From: Cardinalis cardinalis
Lineage: Eukaryota; Chordata; Aves; Passeriformes; Cardinalidae
Direction of reading: 5' to 3'
Length of the DNA stretch: 64,000 nucleotides
NCBI GenBank assembly: GCA_014549065.1
Contig: JACDOX010000016.1
Span: 6,435,757 to 6,499,756, forward strand
Shown: piece by piece, positions 37,259-48,954 of the stretch
How positions within the stretch are numbered: the first letter of the stretch is position 1
How the letters are laid out: every line of letters begins with the position of its first letter
Translations under genes and position numbers: made by a program
Notes under the pieces: generated by a model
Seen by the model: only the letters and a program-made list of their open reading frames with translations
Told to the model about the DNA's origin: nothing
Database searches by the model: none

Positions 37259-39614
37259 GTATCCCCTTCACGTTAGACTACCTTTCTATGTATTTATACC
37301 TTTAATAACAACAGAACACTTTCTACGTACATGGCAAACATCATACCATGATGCCTGTCACTGGATTTTCTCTTTGCTTCATGTCACATCTCCATTAGAT
37401 AACAAACTTGCCTTGAAAGAAGATACATCTTTCAGTGACTTGTGAATTGACTGTTTTCACACTATATTCTGTAAATAACATTAATGCCCACGCTGGATGT
37501 CAGAATGCTGCTTCACAAATGGGCACCTTATTAGTTTGGAAGTGAGTTTAGGAGATAATAATTTGCCCTGCCTGGGCTAAAGAATCACACCTGGAAAATA
37601 TTATTTGACTTAAACATAAGTCACTCTCCTAGCAGAGCTGTCATTTGACATGGACAGGTTGGCTGCTCTGTTCCCACAATCTTTCTAGGTGATAGAAATG
37701 GAGCTAGAGCAGAAGGGTGCCAGGACATTATCTGGCCCCATAGAAAATCTGGCTGTAGCTTTTAGCTTTTGAGTACATAATTGCCTATTTGAAGTGTTTC
37801 ACAACTGAGATTTAAAAGAACAAATTGATTTTTTTCTGCTGTATTCCATTCCGCACTGAACTTTATGTTTTCCTTTTAAGTGATTAGTTACTGCCACACA
37901 TAGCAGGTAGGCTGAAATCCTTTTTCATTCCTGCTTAGTGTCTCTGTACAAGGCTTACTTCCAAAATGATTGAAGACAAGAGTTCAGAAACAACAGACAC
38001 TGGCAGCCTGCCAGTCACATGCACCCACACAGATGCAAAGTTAAAAATATATCAATTCCTGCCTCATACAAGTGGGTGCACAGGATAGAGAGGGCTGAGG
38101 GAACAGATTGAGAGGGAGAAGTGTCTATTCACAAAGGGCAGTACACATGTATCTGTCAAGCAAAAGGCCATGAGGAAAGAATGGCAGCTTCTGGTACTTC
38201 TGTGCTGTGGGTAGGATGCCTTAGTCAAAACCTTTATTTTCTGGGGTTATTTATGCTTAGAAATTTGTACCTGGACTGGGAATCTCATCCATCCTTCTTT
38301 CTTTGTATTAAGGCCACAGAAAACTGCCAAAGGCACAGGANTAAGGGTATGACATAAACAATGCTAGTAGGAATATTTGTTCTCATCTNATCTTCTTGAC
38401 AAAGGGATTACTGTGACAGACTTGTTTTCTGTGATCACCTGTGTCTCTGCTGGGGTCTAAATGACTGCATTTATGACTCTTCTTTCACTGGGACTGAGCT
38501 GTACCTTAGAGGTGGCACATTCATCCTGCAGAATTGAAGCTGCATTCAAGTCCTGGATAGCCTAAAACCAGAAAATTATTTTTACTGAGGCCCCAAGGAC
38601 TGTGCCTTAATTTTAGAGTGTTAGGGATTTTCTTATTTGTTTGTTTTCAGTTTGATGATTAACTTCTGTTCCACATTCCCTAATTCGAGAAAATCANATC
38701 TTTCTAGTAGCAAACAGTTCTGAGCACACATTCATCTCCGATCTGAAAGGNGCTACTTCTCCAGAGCCAGTGGTTCAGACTCAGTCGACATCATNCAGTT
38801 AGAAAAACATCTCCCCTGTTCTCTTAAAACTCTTTCCCAGGATCTTGTTCTAAATCTCTTTTTAAGTGACTTTTATTACAAACAAACAAAGGGAACAGCC
38901 CTTTTCAACAACTTGAAGCAGTGCAGTGCCAAGATTTTTCTCTATCCTAATGGCAGTACTTTTAATTGTGTACTGAACCCATTATCAAAGATAGGCTTTG
39001 GAAATCAGTTGCACAGTTGTATCAAATGGGTGTTGCTTTTCTGAATGCACCCTCCCAAGCAGGGTAAATCTGCTGCAAAATGTTCTTAGGATGTCCTGCT
39101 AAACCAGGAGCTTCTCCTCAGANCCCAGGTCAGCCAAGTTGAGAGTGCACAAGCTGAGCACTCCCAGAGCAGGAACTGTACAAACAGCCACAAAAAGGAT
39201 GGGTTTAATTCTATGTTGTCTTAGGACCTGGTTTTGTACTAATAAAATCAGCCCTGGGAAAAGTGTGAGGCTTTGAGGCAAGCAAGGACCAGACGGGGCC
39301 AAGGTTGGCAGGAGGGTATGTTTATAATGTTAATAAACTAGATTCTGATTTCTAGTGTGAAGGAGGTAAATTACAAACTGATGAAGCTTTTCCACAAATG
39401 TGATTTCTATTAACATTAAAGCAACCATGGGCATATACAGAAGGGAAAATAGGTCTCTGGAGTTTGGTATTTTAGCCATCAGTCATATAGTGTAATCAGT
39501 GGAAGAAAATAAACAGTATAGCAATAGCAACTCTAAAGGCAGATAGAAGACAGGAGAAGTAAAATATTAAATAAGAACAGTCACTATGGAAACGGTTGGA
39601 TTTTACTATTTTAA
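37259..39614. other. Single-copy DNA, no gene recognised
   Basis: Immediately right of the CR1 3' end the sequence returns to single-copy AT-rich DNA. No coding frame, RNA gene or further repeat is recognisable. The frames at 37206-37445 and 38121-38357 are short and featureless. Confidence 0.5.
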
Positions 39615-39755
39615 TACCTGGATGATTCAGAGGAGTGGCAATAAGGCATGGAGCCTCCTGCCTTTGGAGGAGGTATCAGTTCAAATTTTGTCCAAGCTGG
39701 GGGCAATTGAAAGATCATCTCAATGACTGTTTATGTAAAATGAGACTTCACTCAA
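39615..39755 (+). mobile_element. tRNA-derived SINE relic (MIR-like)
   Basis: A tRNA-like head is visible: a degenerate A-box (GATTCAGAGGAGTGG), a perfect 5-bp anticodon-type stem with a 7-base loop (CCTCC-TGCCTTT-GGAGG, 39655-39671), and a B-box-like CAGTTCAAATT (39678-39688). Downstream, GACTGTTTATGTAAAATGAG (39725-39744) resembles the conserved tail motif of MIR elements. The copy is old and internally shortened relative to MIR. It could instead be another vertebrate tRNA-SINE or a decayed tRNA pseudogene. Confidence 0.4.
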
Positions 39756-42700
39756 CTTCAAATGAGTTTCACTTCATTTCCAAGAATTAGTATCTGTCCA
39801 AGAAATATCTCCACCATGCAACTACACTTGTTAGAAGACCCAGCAGAAGGCCTAAAAAAACTAGGTTTGTTTTGCTGCTGCTNCTAAGATGATGCCTGAG
39901 ACACCCAGATTTCAATCTCTGGGCCTCACACTTATGCATCATGACCAGTAAACTAAAAATGAAAGAAAAGCCTACACTGTGTTTGCAAAATGGAGAGGGG
40001 ATGAAGCTAATGAACTGCAGAAAAGAAACAAGATCCGAAGCTAACTCTAACATATTCCTAAACTTGGGAATTTATCTACTTAGCTTGTTGAAGTTACAGT
40101 TCCCACCTCTTCTGTCCTGGCTCACATCCAGCATAGCTGGGCTAACAAATGCATAGGAGTGTCCATAAAAGGCAGAGACATTGTGGGAGGACTGATGGAG
40201 CATTTTTATTCACTGCTCAGATAATTTTGTAAAGAGCTAAACTGCATGAGATTTATATAGTTTTTAAGACTGAAGACATACAATAAAGGACTACTTGGAC
40301 AATTATCTAGAAAAATGTCTCTCTATTTCCAATGACAAGTGAATTTCACACAAGTGAAATTCTTTCTAAAGGTACTTAAGGTGTCCTTCTTGTTTGTACA
40401 GAGACTGAGAGGAAATGTAACACTCCCTCCGTTTCTTTCCTTCAATCCTACACACTAGACACAATGCAAGTCTGGACTGCTGCCTTGGTAGTCTCACTAC
40501 CAACTGCTACTGGATCCTGGAGAACATAAAGCAGATGGAGCACACTACCAACAATGTGTTTTGCCAGCTCGTCAATCAGCTGAAAACATCCATGACACAG
40601 CCAGGTTTTTTAGGAAAAAGATGCACAGAAGGCATTAAAACATATTATTTGACTGAGCACATAATGGTAGAGGTGAGAAAGCCACCTCACCAGATTGCTG
40701 TTCTGCCCAAGTGATAGTCACAGAAAGAGANACCATGTGCTCTTAAAGAGGTCACTGCTGAAAATAAGAAGGTAAACTCACCATCCTCCCCCACCTAATT
40801 TACCAGGTGTTCTTAATGATGATGTGAATACTTTCAGTGGCAATACCACTAATTTCTATACTATATGCATGAAGTANTATTATGAAGGCTAAAACCAATT
40901 CCAACAAAATGACTAAAAGCTAGAAAGAAGAGTCTGTGTGGAACAGTGTGATAACTCCAACCTGATCAATAACTTCTTGACAACTGTATTGCACACAGAA
41001 GCTTCGTGGGAGACCAAACTGCACTGAGACAGAAACTGTGGTTGCAGGACAGCCCATACAGCTGAATTCTACATAGGCTACCAAAGCAAGATCCATAAAA
41101 CAAGCTGAGCCTCTCAGACTCTTCACANCTAGAACATACATTAGGAAAAAATTACTACATTTTTACTCACTTATGGATCTTCTCTAAATAAATAAATCTT
41201 TCAATAGATGGAATATAGAGTCACATTGTGCTGGATCTGGTACACAAAAGCTCTACCCACTGTTGCAACTGTTCACAATTTTCTGAGACACACAGCAGTA
41301 CTTGCAAACAATGGGGAGGAAGCTTCACACACTTATGCTTTGATTAAATAACAATCACACTATTTAGTTGGTTTGCTCACTATATATCACACATATCTGT
41401 GAATTTAGTCTACATGAAACCTCAAAAAGGACTTGATGGAGAATGGAGATATGGGTGTTAAGATTTCCAATCTCATTACATTTCAACTGGAAAGACAAAA
41501 TTCCCTTTTCAGTTAAATAAATTTTTGTCAAAAAAACATGTGCAAAAATGTGAAATCCAAACTGTATTTCAGCTTTTTAAAGTACATGCAGCGAACTGAA
41601 ATCAGAAGAATTCTGGTATTTTTAAATATTGCTTGCAATTAAAAAAAAAAATCACTCAGTAGCAAATCAAATGGTGCAGAAATTTAGCATCTTCAAACTG
41701 TTCATTAGCCCAGAACAGCAACAAATATTTTTGTGCTTTCTGCACTGGCCTCCATTTTCTTTTAGACTCAGAACAAGTTTTACAAATGTGTTGTGATCCA
41801 AAAAATATATCATTTTTTGTAAAACCCTGATATGATTCAGTTGCCAAGTTTCTTTCTTGAGATTCTTTTAATCTGCTCTCCAGGTTCTTATTTATGCTCT
41901 CCCTTAGATATATGTGCCTCTTAGCAAAAAGCAAAATTTCCTATCATGTCCTGCCTGCGTTACAAAGTATTAAATTCATTTCTTATCACAAACTATGTGT
42001 TAACTTAGGCATTTAAAATGTTTATGAAAAAGTGCTGTGAATTCCTTTTTGTGCTTCAAACTCCAAACCCACTGCATTTCTGTGGGTGTACAAGCAATTT
42101 AAATTTCAGCAATTTTGTGTTAGTCACTATTACTTTGTATTTCAAAGTAGTGAGGAACTCAGCTAAAAATGATGATGGGCAAACTTCAAAGGCTTTGGAG
42201 TTTGAGTTTGGTTTGGCTGTTGACTCCTCTGCTGTTAGACNCTGCTTCAGAAGAAATGTTCTCCATGGCACAAGAACAGATTTTTTCCAAGACTGATAAC
42301 TGCAGAAACATCAGATATGATGGTGACCCTACCCTTGTACACCCATCTGTAGAAGGGCTGCAGAAGCCACAGGTGTTTCCCTGCTGAATTCCAAAAGCCC
42401 AGCCACTGCAGAACACACAGAAAAATGTGCTTCTGATTCCAGATTTTGCTATACACTTCTGTNAATCAGGCTGGAGTGATTGAGGGTTTTCTTTTCCCTC
42501 CCCTCCTCTGATTCACTTGGCTATAGTACTGAAACACATGAAAATATGAGGTTTTTAATCTGCAGAGTGACTCCCACGTTACCTGATTAAGAATGCTATA
42601 GCACAGCAGGAGATTATCATCATTCCTATCTTTCAATAAGGAGTAAATGTTATAATCAGGAAATTTATACCACTGCAAAATNTTAAAAGCATGGAAACAG

Positions 42701-45700
42701 AGTTCAGTTTTTTGGTGGTGTGTGCATGAAAACAAGATGACAGTAAGACAGCTACCTACAGCTCACCACTAATGAAAATGTAATAAAGTGCCCATCTAAA
42801 CTACAGGATAATGAAGTTAAGTGTCAAGTTAAAATGAGAAGGCTATAGCATAAAGTTAATGACTTTTGTGATGTCTCTGGTGAAGCATAGCTGGTTTTCA
42901 GTTGNTTTATCAGAGGTAGTNNTTTAAAATGTGCTGTGNTTGGTCCATCACTTANAGCTAGTCCTATTCACTTTTGGTGAGATATCAGACCATCAGCTCC
43001 AAGTCCCCAGGTATGATTTCTGGAAGGGGCAGACATCCTCCACACTATTATGCAGTAATACATAATTTTCTGCAAAGAAAGATCTGTAGTCATCACATNA
43101 TTTGTTCCAAGAAGGCATTATTAGTTAGACATACTGGCTCATGTAATACAGACCTGATTTTGTTTAAAAGATGGAAACTAAAGTAAATTAATTGACTGAC
43201 AGAGAAGCTGAGCATGAGAGCAAGTTGCCCNCTAGAACTACCATTAAGGTTACTCTTAACTGAATGGAGAGACACTGAACCAGCTCANGTAAATCTCCTC
43301 CACCTGAACAAATCAGCAACGCATGTAAGAGAATTAAAAGCTTTTTATTCTCTTTCTTTCAGGAAATTCTGTTATTAAGGAACTTAAATGGACAGGAAAA
43401 ATCCCAACCTTCTTCAAGTTTAGAGAGAAGACAATGCTAAAACTTTTCAGTGAATTCTCAGATTCCCTGGCTGTGCACAAGATTCAGGACACAAGGGCTC
43501 CTCACAGCCCACTTAGCCCAGCATGCCACAGCTTTCTGAAGAATTCTGATTTAGTTTACAAATTATCAAGAAGAATTCTCTGAGCCAAAAACCAGAACAG
43601 AGAGAATGTGAAATATCTCTGCTTTCTTAAAGTGCCTTAGTTGAAACTTTTAAAATTCTTCACAGTCATCTGCACAAATATCCATATTTAGGAAAATGTG
43701 GTGGAATGAACTACTGGGATAGAATTATGATTCTGAGGAAGTTGTAAAGAGAGATAAGCAGAAGGAGCAAGATTCACTTTTGGTGATTGACAGAGACTCT
43801 TAACAGCTNGAATCTTGATACGAGCACCTCAGCTAAATGCTTGTCACTCCCGATGCTTCAAAGGAATGACCTGTCACAACCAGACTAATGCCCAGAATTG
43901 GAGAGAAAGACAGATAAAACTTACTCTTAGAGAAGTGCTCTTCATTGTCATCCTGTTGGTATATTATCAGCTAAAACTGGAAATATGTGGGAGGTCTGAA
44001 TGATGTCTTAGCTGAAGTAGAAACCTGAGGCACTAAGGCAGTAATCCATAATCCATAGCAGGGTTCCATCAGGGTGCCACATTCTGGGGATATTTCTCAA
44101 GCTGCTCTCCTCTGAGTTCTTTTAGTTTTATTGTGGAAAGCATTTCAAGGAGGAAACTTACTGTTCTACACTTTGTATGTGGATTGCTATGACTGGACCT
44201 CTGGATTACATTCAGACCTTACACAAACATGTCAAGGGAAGTCACTGCAAGGCAGGAACCCCTTNGCTCCTTTGCCTTGTCTTCTGACCACACCAGAGAA
44301 GACTGTAAGACACCAGGAGTTCATTCCCTGTCACTTGCATCAATTCCTAAGTGGAAAAATTCTTTTATGCTTGACATCAGAGACAGGTTAGGTGACTGCT
44401 TTGTTTATTCTTAGATATTAGAGGCATTTTGATACTACAATCCATGATTCCATTTGGCAAGCCAATGACAGGTCTTCTGGCAGCTTCCTATTGCAGTTTG
44501 TAATCTTCCACAGTTGCTTTCTTCATCATGCTGTTTTACTGGGTGCCATAATTATTTTCTCATTTTTTAAATTCACTATTAATTTTAATTAAGCTTAGCT
44601 ACACAAATTAGTTGAGCTAATCTATCTTCACTTTTAAACTCACACGCACACACATATACACCAATCTTCCAGCTGATGTAGTGTTGGATTGGAAAGTTTT
44701 ATACAGAGAGAAAGAAAGACCCACATATGTAATGAAATAAGAGGGCTTATAACTACAGCTGGTTGGAGATTTTTAAATTAAGTTTTCCTATCCAAAAAAG
44801 CCAATTAGTTGGGATTTAAATTTTTCAGAGACCTATATCCTGTTTAATAAAATTTTAATCTGAAGCTTTCTCAGGTGAAAAGTAGAGAATAGTCACTAGC
44901 TAATACAAATCAAACCTAGAAGTNAAATCTCATCTACAACAGAGGAAGCACTGAGCATGCTGGATTTGATTATANGAACAGCCCCGAGTCCACAAATGCC
45001 AGCCTCACAAGTCCCTCACTATGAAGCTCCTTGAGTGATCTCATTTTCATTAGATAATCTGGATTTCATTCAGCACTAGGGCAAAACCTTCAAATCTGTG
45101 ATTTTTTTCATGTAGCTGAAAGTCTTGTTCTGAGTTATCAATCCATTTTCTTCTATAATTATACTTTCATGGACAAAAAAATTAGATAAAATACATTATT
45201 ATTATGAATACTTTTATTTTCTGAGNTCTCTTGCTCAGAGATTTCAAGCGGTGCTTCAATGTCTGAATAGGCCATAAAGTTCAGCAAGGAAGTTCTAACC
45301 TTGTCTGCATCCTGCATATAAACAGGAATATTCTTGTTTAACTAACAGTGCGATCAATGCCAATTAACCACTTCAGAAGCTGCTGAATCAGAGGATATTG
45401 TCTGTGGATTGCATCAGTTCATTGTTTACTCTTCTACTTTGCTACTTCAGCTGCTCCCCCAAGCCACAACAATTCTTTTATGCTTGTGCAGTCCCTGTTA
45501 GACTTTCCTAGTTACAATATTGTGTGAAGAAACAAGGTATGGCCAAGGTGGACCATATTCACAGTATGTTACCATCCAATATCCTAACAGTTGCTTGCAC
45601 CAGGTGTTTCAGAAGATGATAAAAGACCCTACAGGAAGCAGATGTGAAACAATCTGCTCTGCCTCACATGCAGAACTATATCCATAAGTTCATCTATATT

Positions 45701-47233
45701 NTCAGAGCTTGAAAAAAGGGCATATTTCCAGTATCAGTATTTACTCACATAGGCTCACCAGCCATATCCTGTGAGGTTTTTTTTCTTTTTAACCTTTTCT
45801 CCCAGATGTTTCCAATGTTCATTCCAGGAAATCACTTTACCTACAAACATATTTTCAGGTATTCAGATGAATATGCAAGTATTGAAAAAGGTTTAAGAAG
45901 CTTTGAACTGTTCTTTTAAATTTTTCTCAAAGATCAGAGATTTCCCCAAATGAAAATTGTTATTTAGAAAAGCAAAGGAGAGGCAAATCAGTATGATTGT
46001 CTTCACTATTATAGGGAATAATATCTGTAAACTTAAGCTAACAGGCCATCTTCAGGTCTTACTCTTCTGAGTGAATCAGAGAAGTTGCATGAATTAAACA
46101 TTTTCATAAATGTTACTGTTTACAGTGATTCCATATTTCCCCTTCTGTGGCCTCCACTAACTGTGGACATAATTCTCTAGGAATTGTTACAGCTGGAATA
46201 CACCATTGCCTATTCTCTTTGGTAAGGGAGGAAANACCTGAATNGCATCTGAATACTCTCAGGACTGCAGGACTCACATATTCATGTATTCAATTTTATG
46301 ACCAACTCCAGAGGATAAGACAAAATAGAATTTACTTCTTATTTATAGCCTGTTCTAGGTCTTCTATGTTTTCAAGTTCAACACAGACTACCTCTTTTTC
46401 CCTAACATTATTTGGAACAGACCCAAAACTACTNGAACATGAGTTTTGGCACAGACATTTTTGGTTGAGAGACAATTTAGATGTGTTTGGATGATATAGA
46501 AAGTGCCCTTGTATTTGTGTGTCTTTAAATTATAATACAGATGTTGGTACAATAGTGTCCCCAAGCTCTGAAATGAATGCCCATTTACANAGACTCAAAT
46601 ACAGAAAAAGAAAAATACAGCAGTCAGCTTTTTCTAGCCCCCAAATCCATATCTCTGTTGCAGATTTACATTTATTTGCAGCGACTCTCAGAACTGGCCA
46701 AGAAGGGAGGAGTGAGCAGAGGGTGCATTATGAACACTGAGAAAAATGTCAGCATTTCAACCTTAGACCATATTCTGTTGTCATGACAACATGATGTAAA
46801 GTGTTTTCTTAAAGAGAANGATTGGAATGTGAATTAAAAAGAAAAACTCAGTTTATAGAGCAAATTCAGATGATGTTTTTATGAGATTGTGACATGGATT
46901 ACAACATACCATCTACTATTGTGAAAGGATTTTTTTGAAAAATCCCTTGCAGAACAAATGCTCACTTCACAGAAATGGTGTTGTATAAAAAACCCATTTA
47001 TTACTACAAATGAAGTTTACAAACTAGACTTAAAAAAATATTTAAAAGAATTTAATGTATTTTCTACCAGCTATTCAGAAAACATATGATGGTTTACTCA
47101 CTCACTTTCTATGCAAGCTGCTGATTTAAAGCAGCTTGATTTTCTATGCAACAACAAAGATCTACTAAGTGCTGTAGAAATGCTTAATGTGCCACTGGCC
47201 TCCAACCCAGTAATTGCAGTGGTCAAAAGGTAG
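39756..47233. other. Single-copy DNA, no gene recognised
   Basis: No gene was identified. A protein-like open segment on the minus strand (40448-40579) is listed separately. Five ambiguous positions cluster within 42905-42955, including the only nn pair. A short (CA)-rich run lies near 44642-44662. An exon-like open segment with a good donor (46181-46221) is described in the findings. The remaining sequence shows no recognisable repeats. Confidence 0.5.
40448..40579 (-). other. Speculative minus-strand terminal exon-like segment
   Basis: Read on the minus strand, GGATGTTTTCAG (an acceptor-like end) is followed at 40579 by 43 sense codons and a TAG at 40450-40448. The peptide begins LIDELAKHIVGSVLHLLY and ends QTCIVSSV. 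Its first 18 residues form an amphipathic helix reminiscent in pattern of PKA-anchoring helices, but no protein was recognised and the pattern is loose. The plus strand is also open here for about 90 codons (40421 to a TGA near 40714), so the open frame alone proves little. The TTGGTAGT/ACTACCAA hairpin (40485-40503) lies inside. Confidence 0.15.
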
Positions 47234-47312
47234 AAAAGGGGAATATCATTATCCCATTTCAAAGCAGGAGCAGAGGCACAGGGCATGTAAAGCCAGAGGC
47301 CCAAAAATCAGA
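47234..47312 (-). mobile_element. Ancient MIR/L2-type 3' fragment
   Basis: The string ATCATTATCCCATTT followed by GAGGCACAGGGCATGTAAAG matches the highly conserved 3' part shared by MIR SINEs and L2 LINEs, read in reverse: ATTATCCCCATTTTACAGATGAG then GAAACTGAGGCACAG and onward in the consensus. Divergence is high, consistent with a pre-avian insertion. MIR and L2 cannot be separated on this part alone. Confidence 0.55.
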
Positions 47313-47519
47313 TGAAAAGCTTCCAACCGTGTTGGGAATTACATGAAGATTGCTGCAGCCTGGCTATGCAGTTTACAGTGTCATTCTCATCTGTTCACAC
47401 ATAGAGAGAAATTGGTGACTATTTTCCTTCAAACATTTACTGAGGTTTGCNGTTATTAAAGCTTTCATCACTAAAAATGCTAAAATTTTTGTCATTGCTT
47501 GGGAGTGTGACTCATGTGN

Positions 47520-47582
47520 GCCCTAGGGCAGGCACCGGAACAGAGCAGCAGCACGGAAACACCGAGGCGGCGCTGGCGGCCC
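47520..47582. promoter_or_regulatory. CpG cluster beside an AP-1 site
   Basis: Six CpG dinucleotides occur within about 50 bases (CACCGG, CACGG, ACCGAGG, GGCGGCGCTGGCGGC) in a window that is otherwise CpG-depleted. A perfect AP-1 site TGACTCA lies just upstream at 47508-47514. The patch is far too short for a CpG island by the usual criteria, but such retained CpGs suggest an unmethylated or selected site, or a recently inserted GC-rich fragment. Confidence 0.3.
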
Positions 47583-48762
47583 TTGCTCACTGGCCAGTAA
47601 AATCAATAGATTACATCTCCCACAGCAGCAAAAGAGAATGGATATTCATGCCAATCTAAATGACCTTGTATCACTTAGAAGGAGCTGGAGAATTTCTCCC
47701 TGCACCCTTCACCTCCAAAAAACCCCAACAAAACTCTTAGCAAATGTCCCAAACTAGCTTTCTTTCCTCCTTGCCAGTGCAGTCTGCTGAAAAAAAAAAG
47801 GTAAAAAAAAGAATGAAAATATTAATAACTAATGAATTAGAAAACTTGGATTTGACATTTTTCTTGACAGCACTCAAACAGGATGGTTCTTCAAGNATAA
47901 ATAGAGAAATATGCCCCTAGCCTGCCTCCTGCTTCTGCAAACAGAGGTCTTGGNAGCCAAAAGTTCATCTTACCTAGAGCTGACCTCTAGAAGTACATGC
48001 CCTGGCATTTGGTATTACAGTGATTTATGGTAGTTTCTGGGAGTCAGAGGGTCCCAGAAGAGTGGGAAGCATCAGAGTGTGGATGAGGAGATGCCATCTG
48101 CCCCCTGGAGAGTACAACGAAGGTAAAGCAGGTTTTGGCCTGCAGAAGTTGTGCTAGTCNTACAGTGTTACACCCTTTCCAGTGGGATTTGTTACAAGGA
48201 AACATGTAGGAGCAGGGAGAGTTTGACTCTCCTGCAGTGTGACAAGGGCCAAGGGATGGAACACACTGAGCACTGCCTGTAGGCAATGTCTTTACACAGA
48301 TTGACAGGGTCCAGAATCTTACAGGGCCAAGTCTCAATGCTTTAAACAAGCTGCAGAATTTAGATCTGAAGTCTCCTAGAGAAGGAGGGCTGAATTCAGC
48401 CTGTTAAAAATGGGTGGTAAGAGTGATTTACTGNAAAAGTCCATTCTAAGAAGATACTACAGCAATTCTGGTATAAAAGATTACTTGTCTTGTTAAAAGC
48501 TTACAAGCTATTTGTCATCTCAATGCTCTGTTCCCTACAATGTCAGGTTCTGGAAAGCTGTGAACTCCCAAGTAATGAAACAACTCAGTGTGTGCTAAGA
48601 AAAGTATCTTGCATGCAGAATTATGGCTTTGCATCTGATTCTAGAANGTGGTAATTATGGTCTCCCTGTCTCTTTCAAAAATATGTCTGTGAGTTCTCTG
48701 TTATGTGAGATATGAATAAAATGGGATATTGAGACTTCTGTGACTCACCTTTCCCTTTTCAG

Positions 48763-48954
48763 NGAAGAGAGCTGCCAGTGAAACACATTGGGATTGCTGC
48801 CCACCCTGAAATGAGCTTGGAAAAACTGCCTAGATGTTCACCAAAGGGAAACATCTTTTGCATCAAAGCTGCCTGTATGTCAGATGTGGCTGATTCTAGA
48901 CCTCTCAGTCTGGAGACCTTCCCAGGTGATCCCCTCACCAAAGATCTGGAATAA
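48763..48954 (+). other. Speculative exon-like open segment
   Basis: A strong acceptor-like sequence (cacctttcccttttcag, ending at 48762) is followed by 63 codons without a stop up to TAA at 48952-48954. The peptide looks protein-like in composition (RELPVKHIGIAAHPEMSLEK, later FPGDPLTKDLE), with balanced charged and hydrophobic residues, but matches nothing I recognise. A donor-like CCCAG|GTGATC at about 48920-48930 offers an internal-exon alternative. The first base of the segment is an n (48763). The minus strand is open across the same interval (48759-49061), which weakens the argument. It begins in phase 0 and does not fit the six-block chain described in the findings. Confidence 0.18.
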
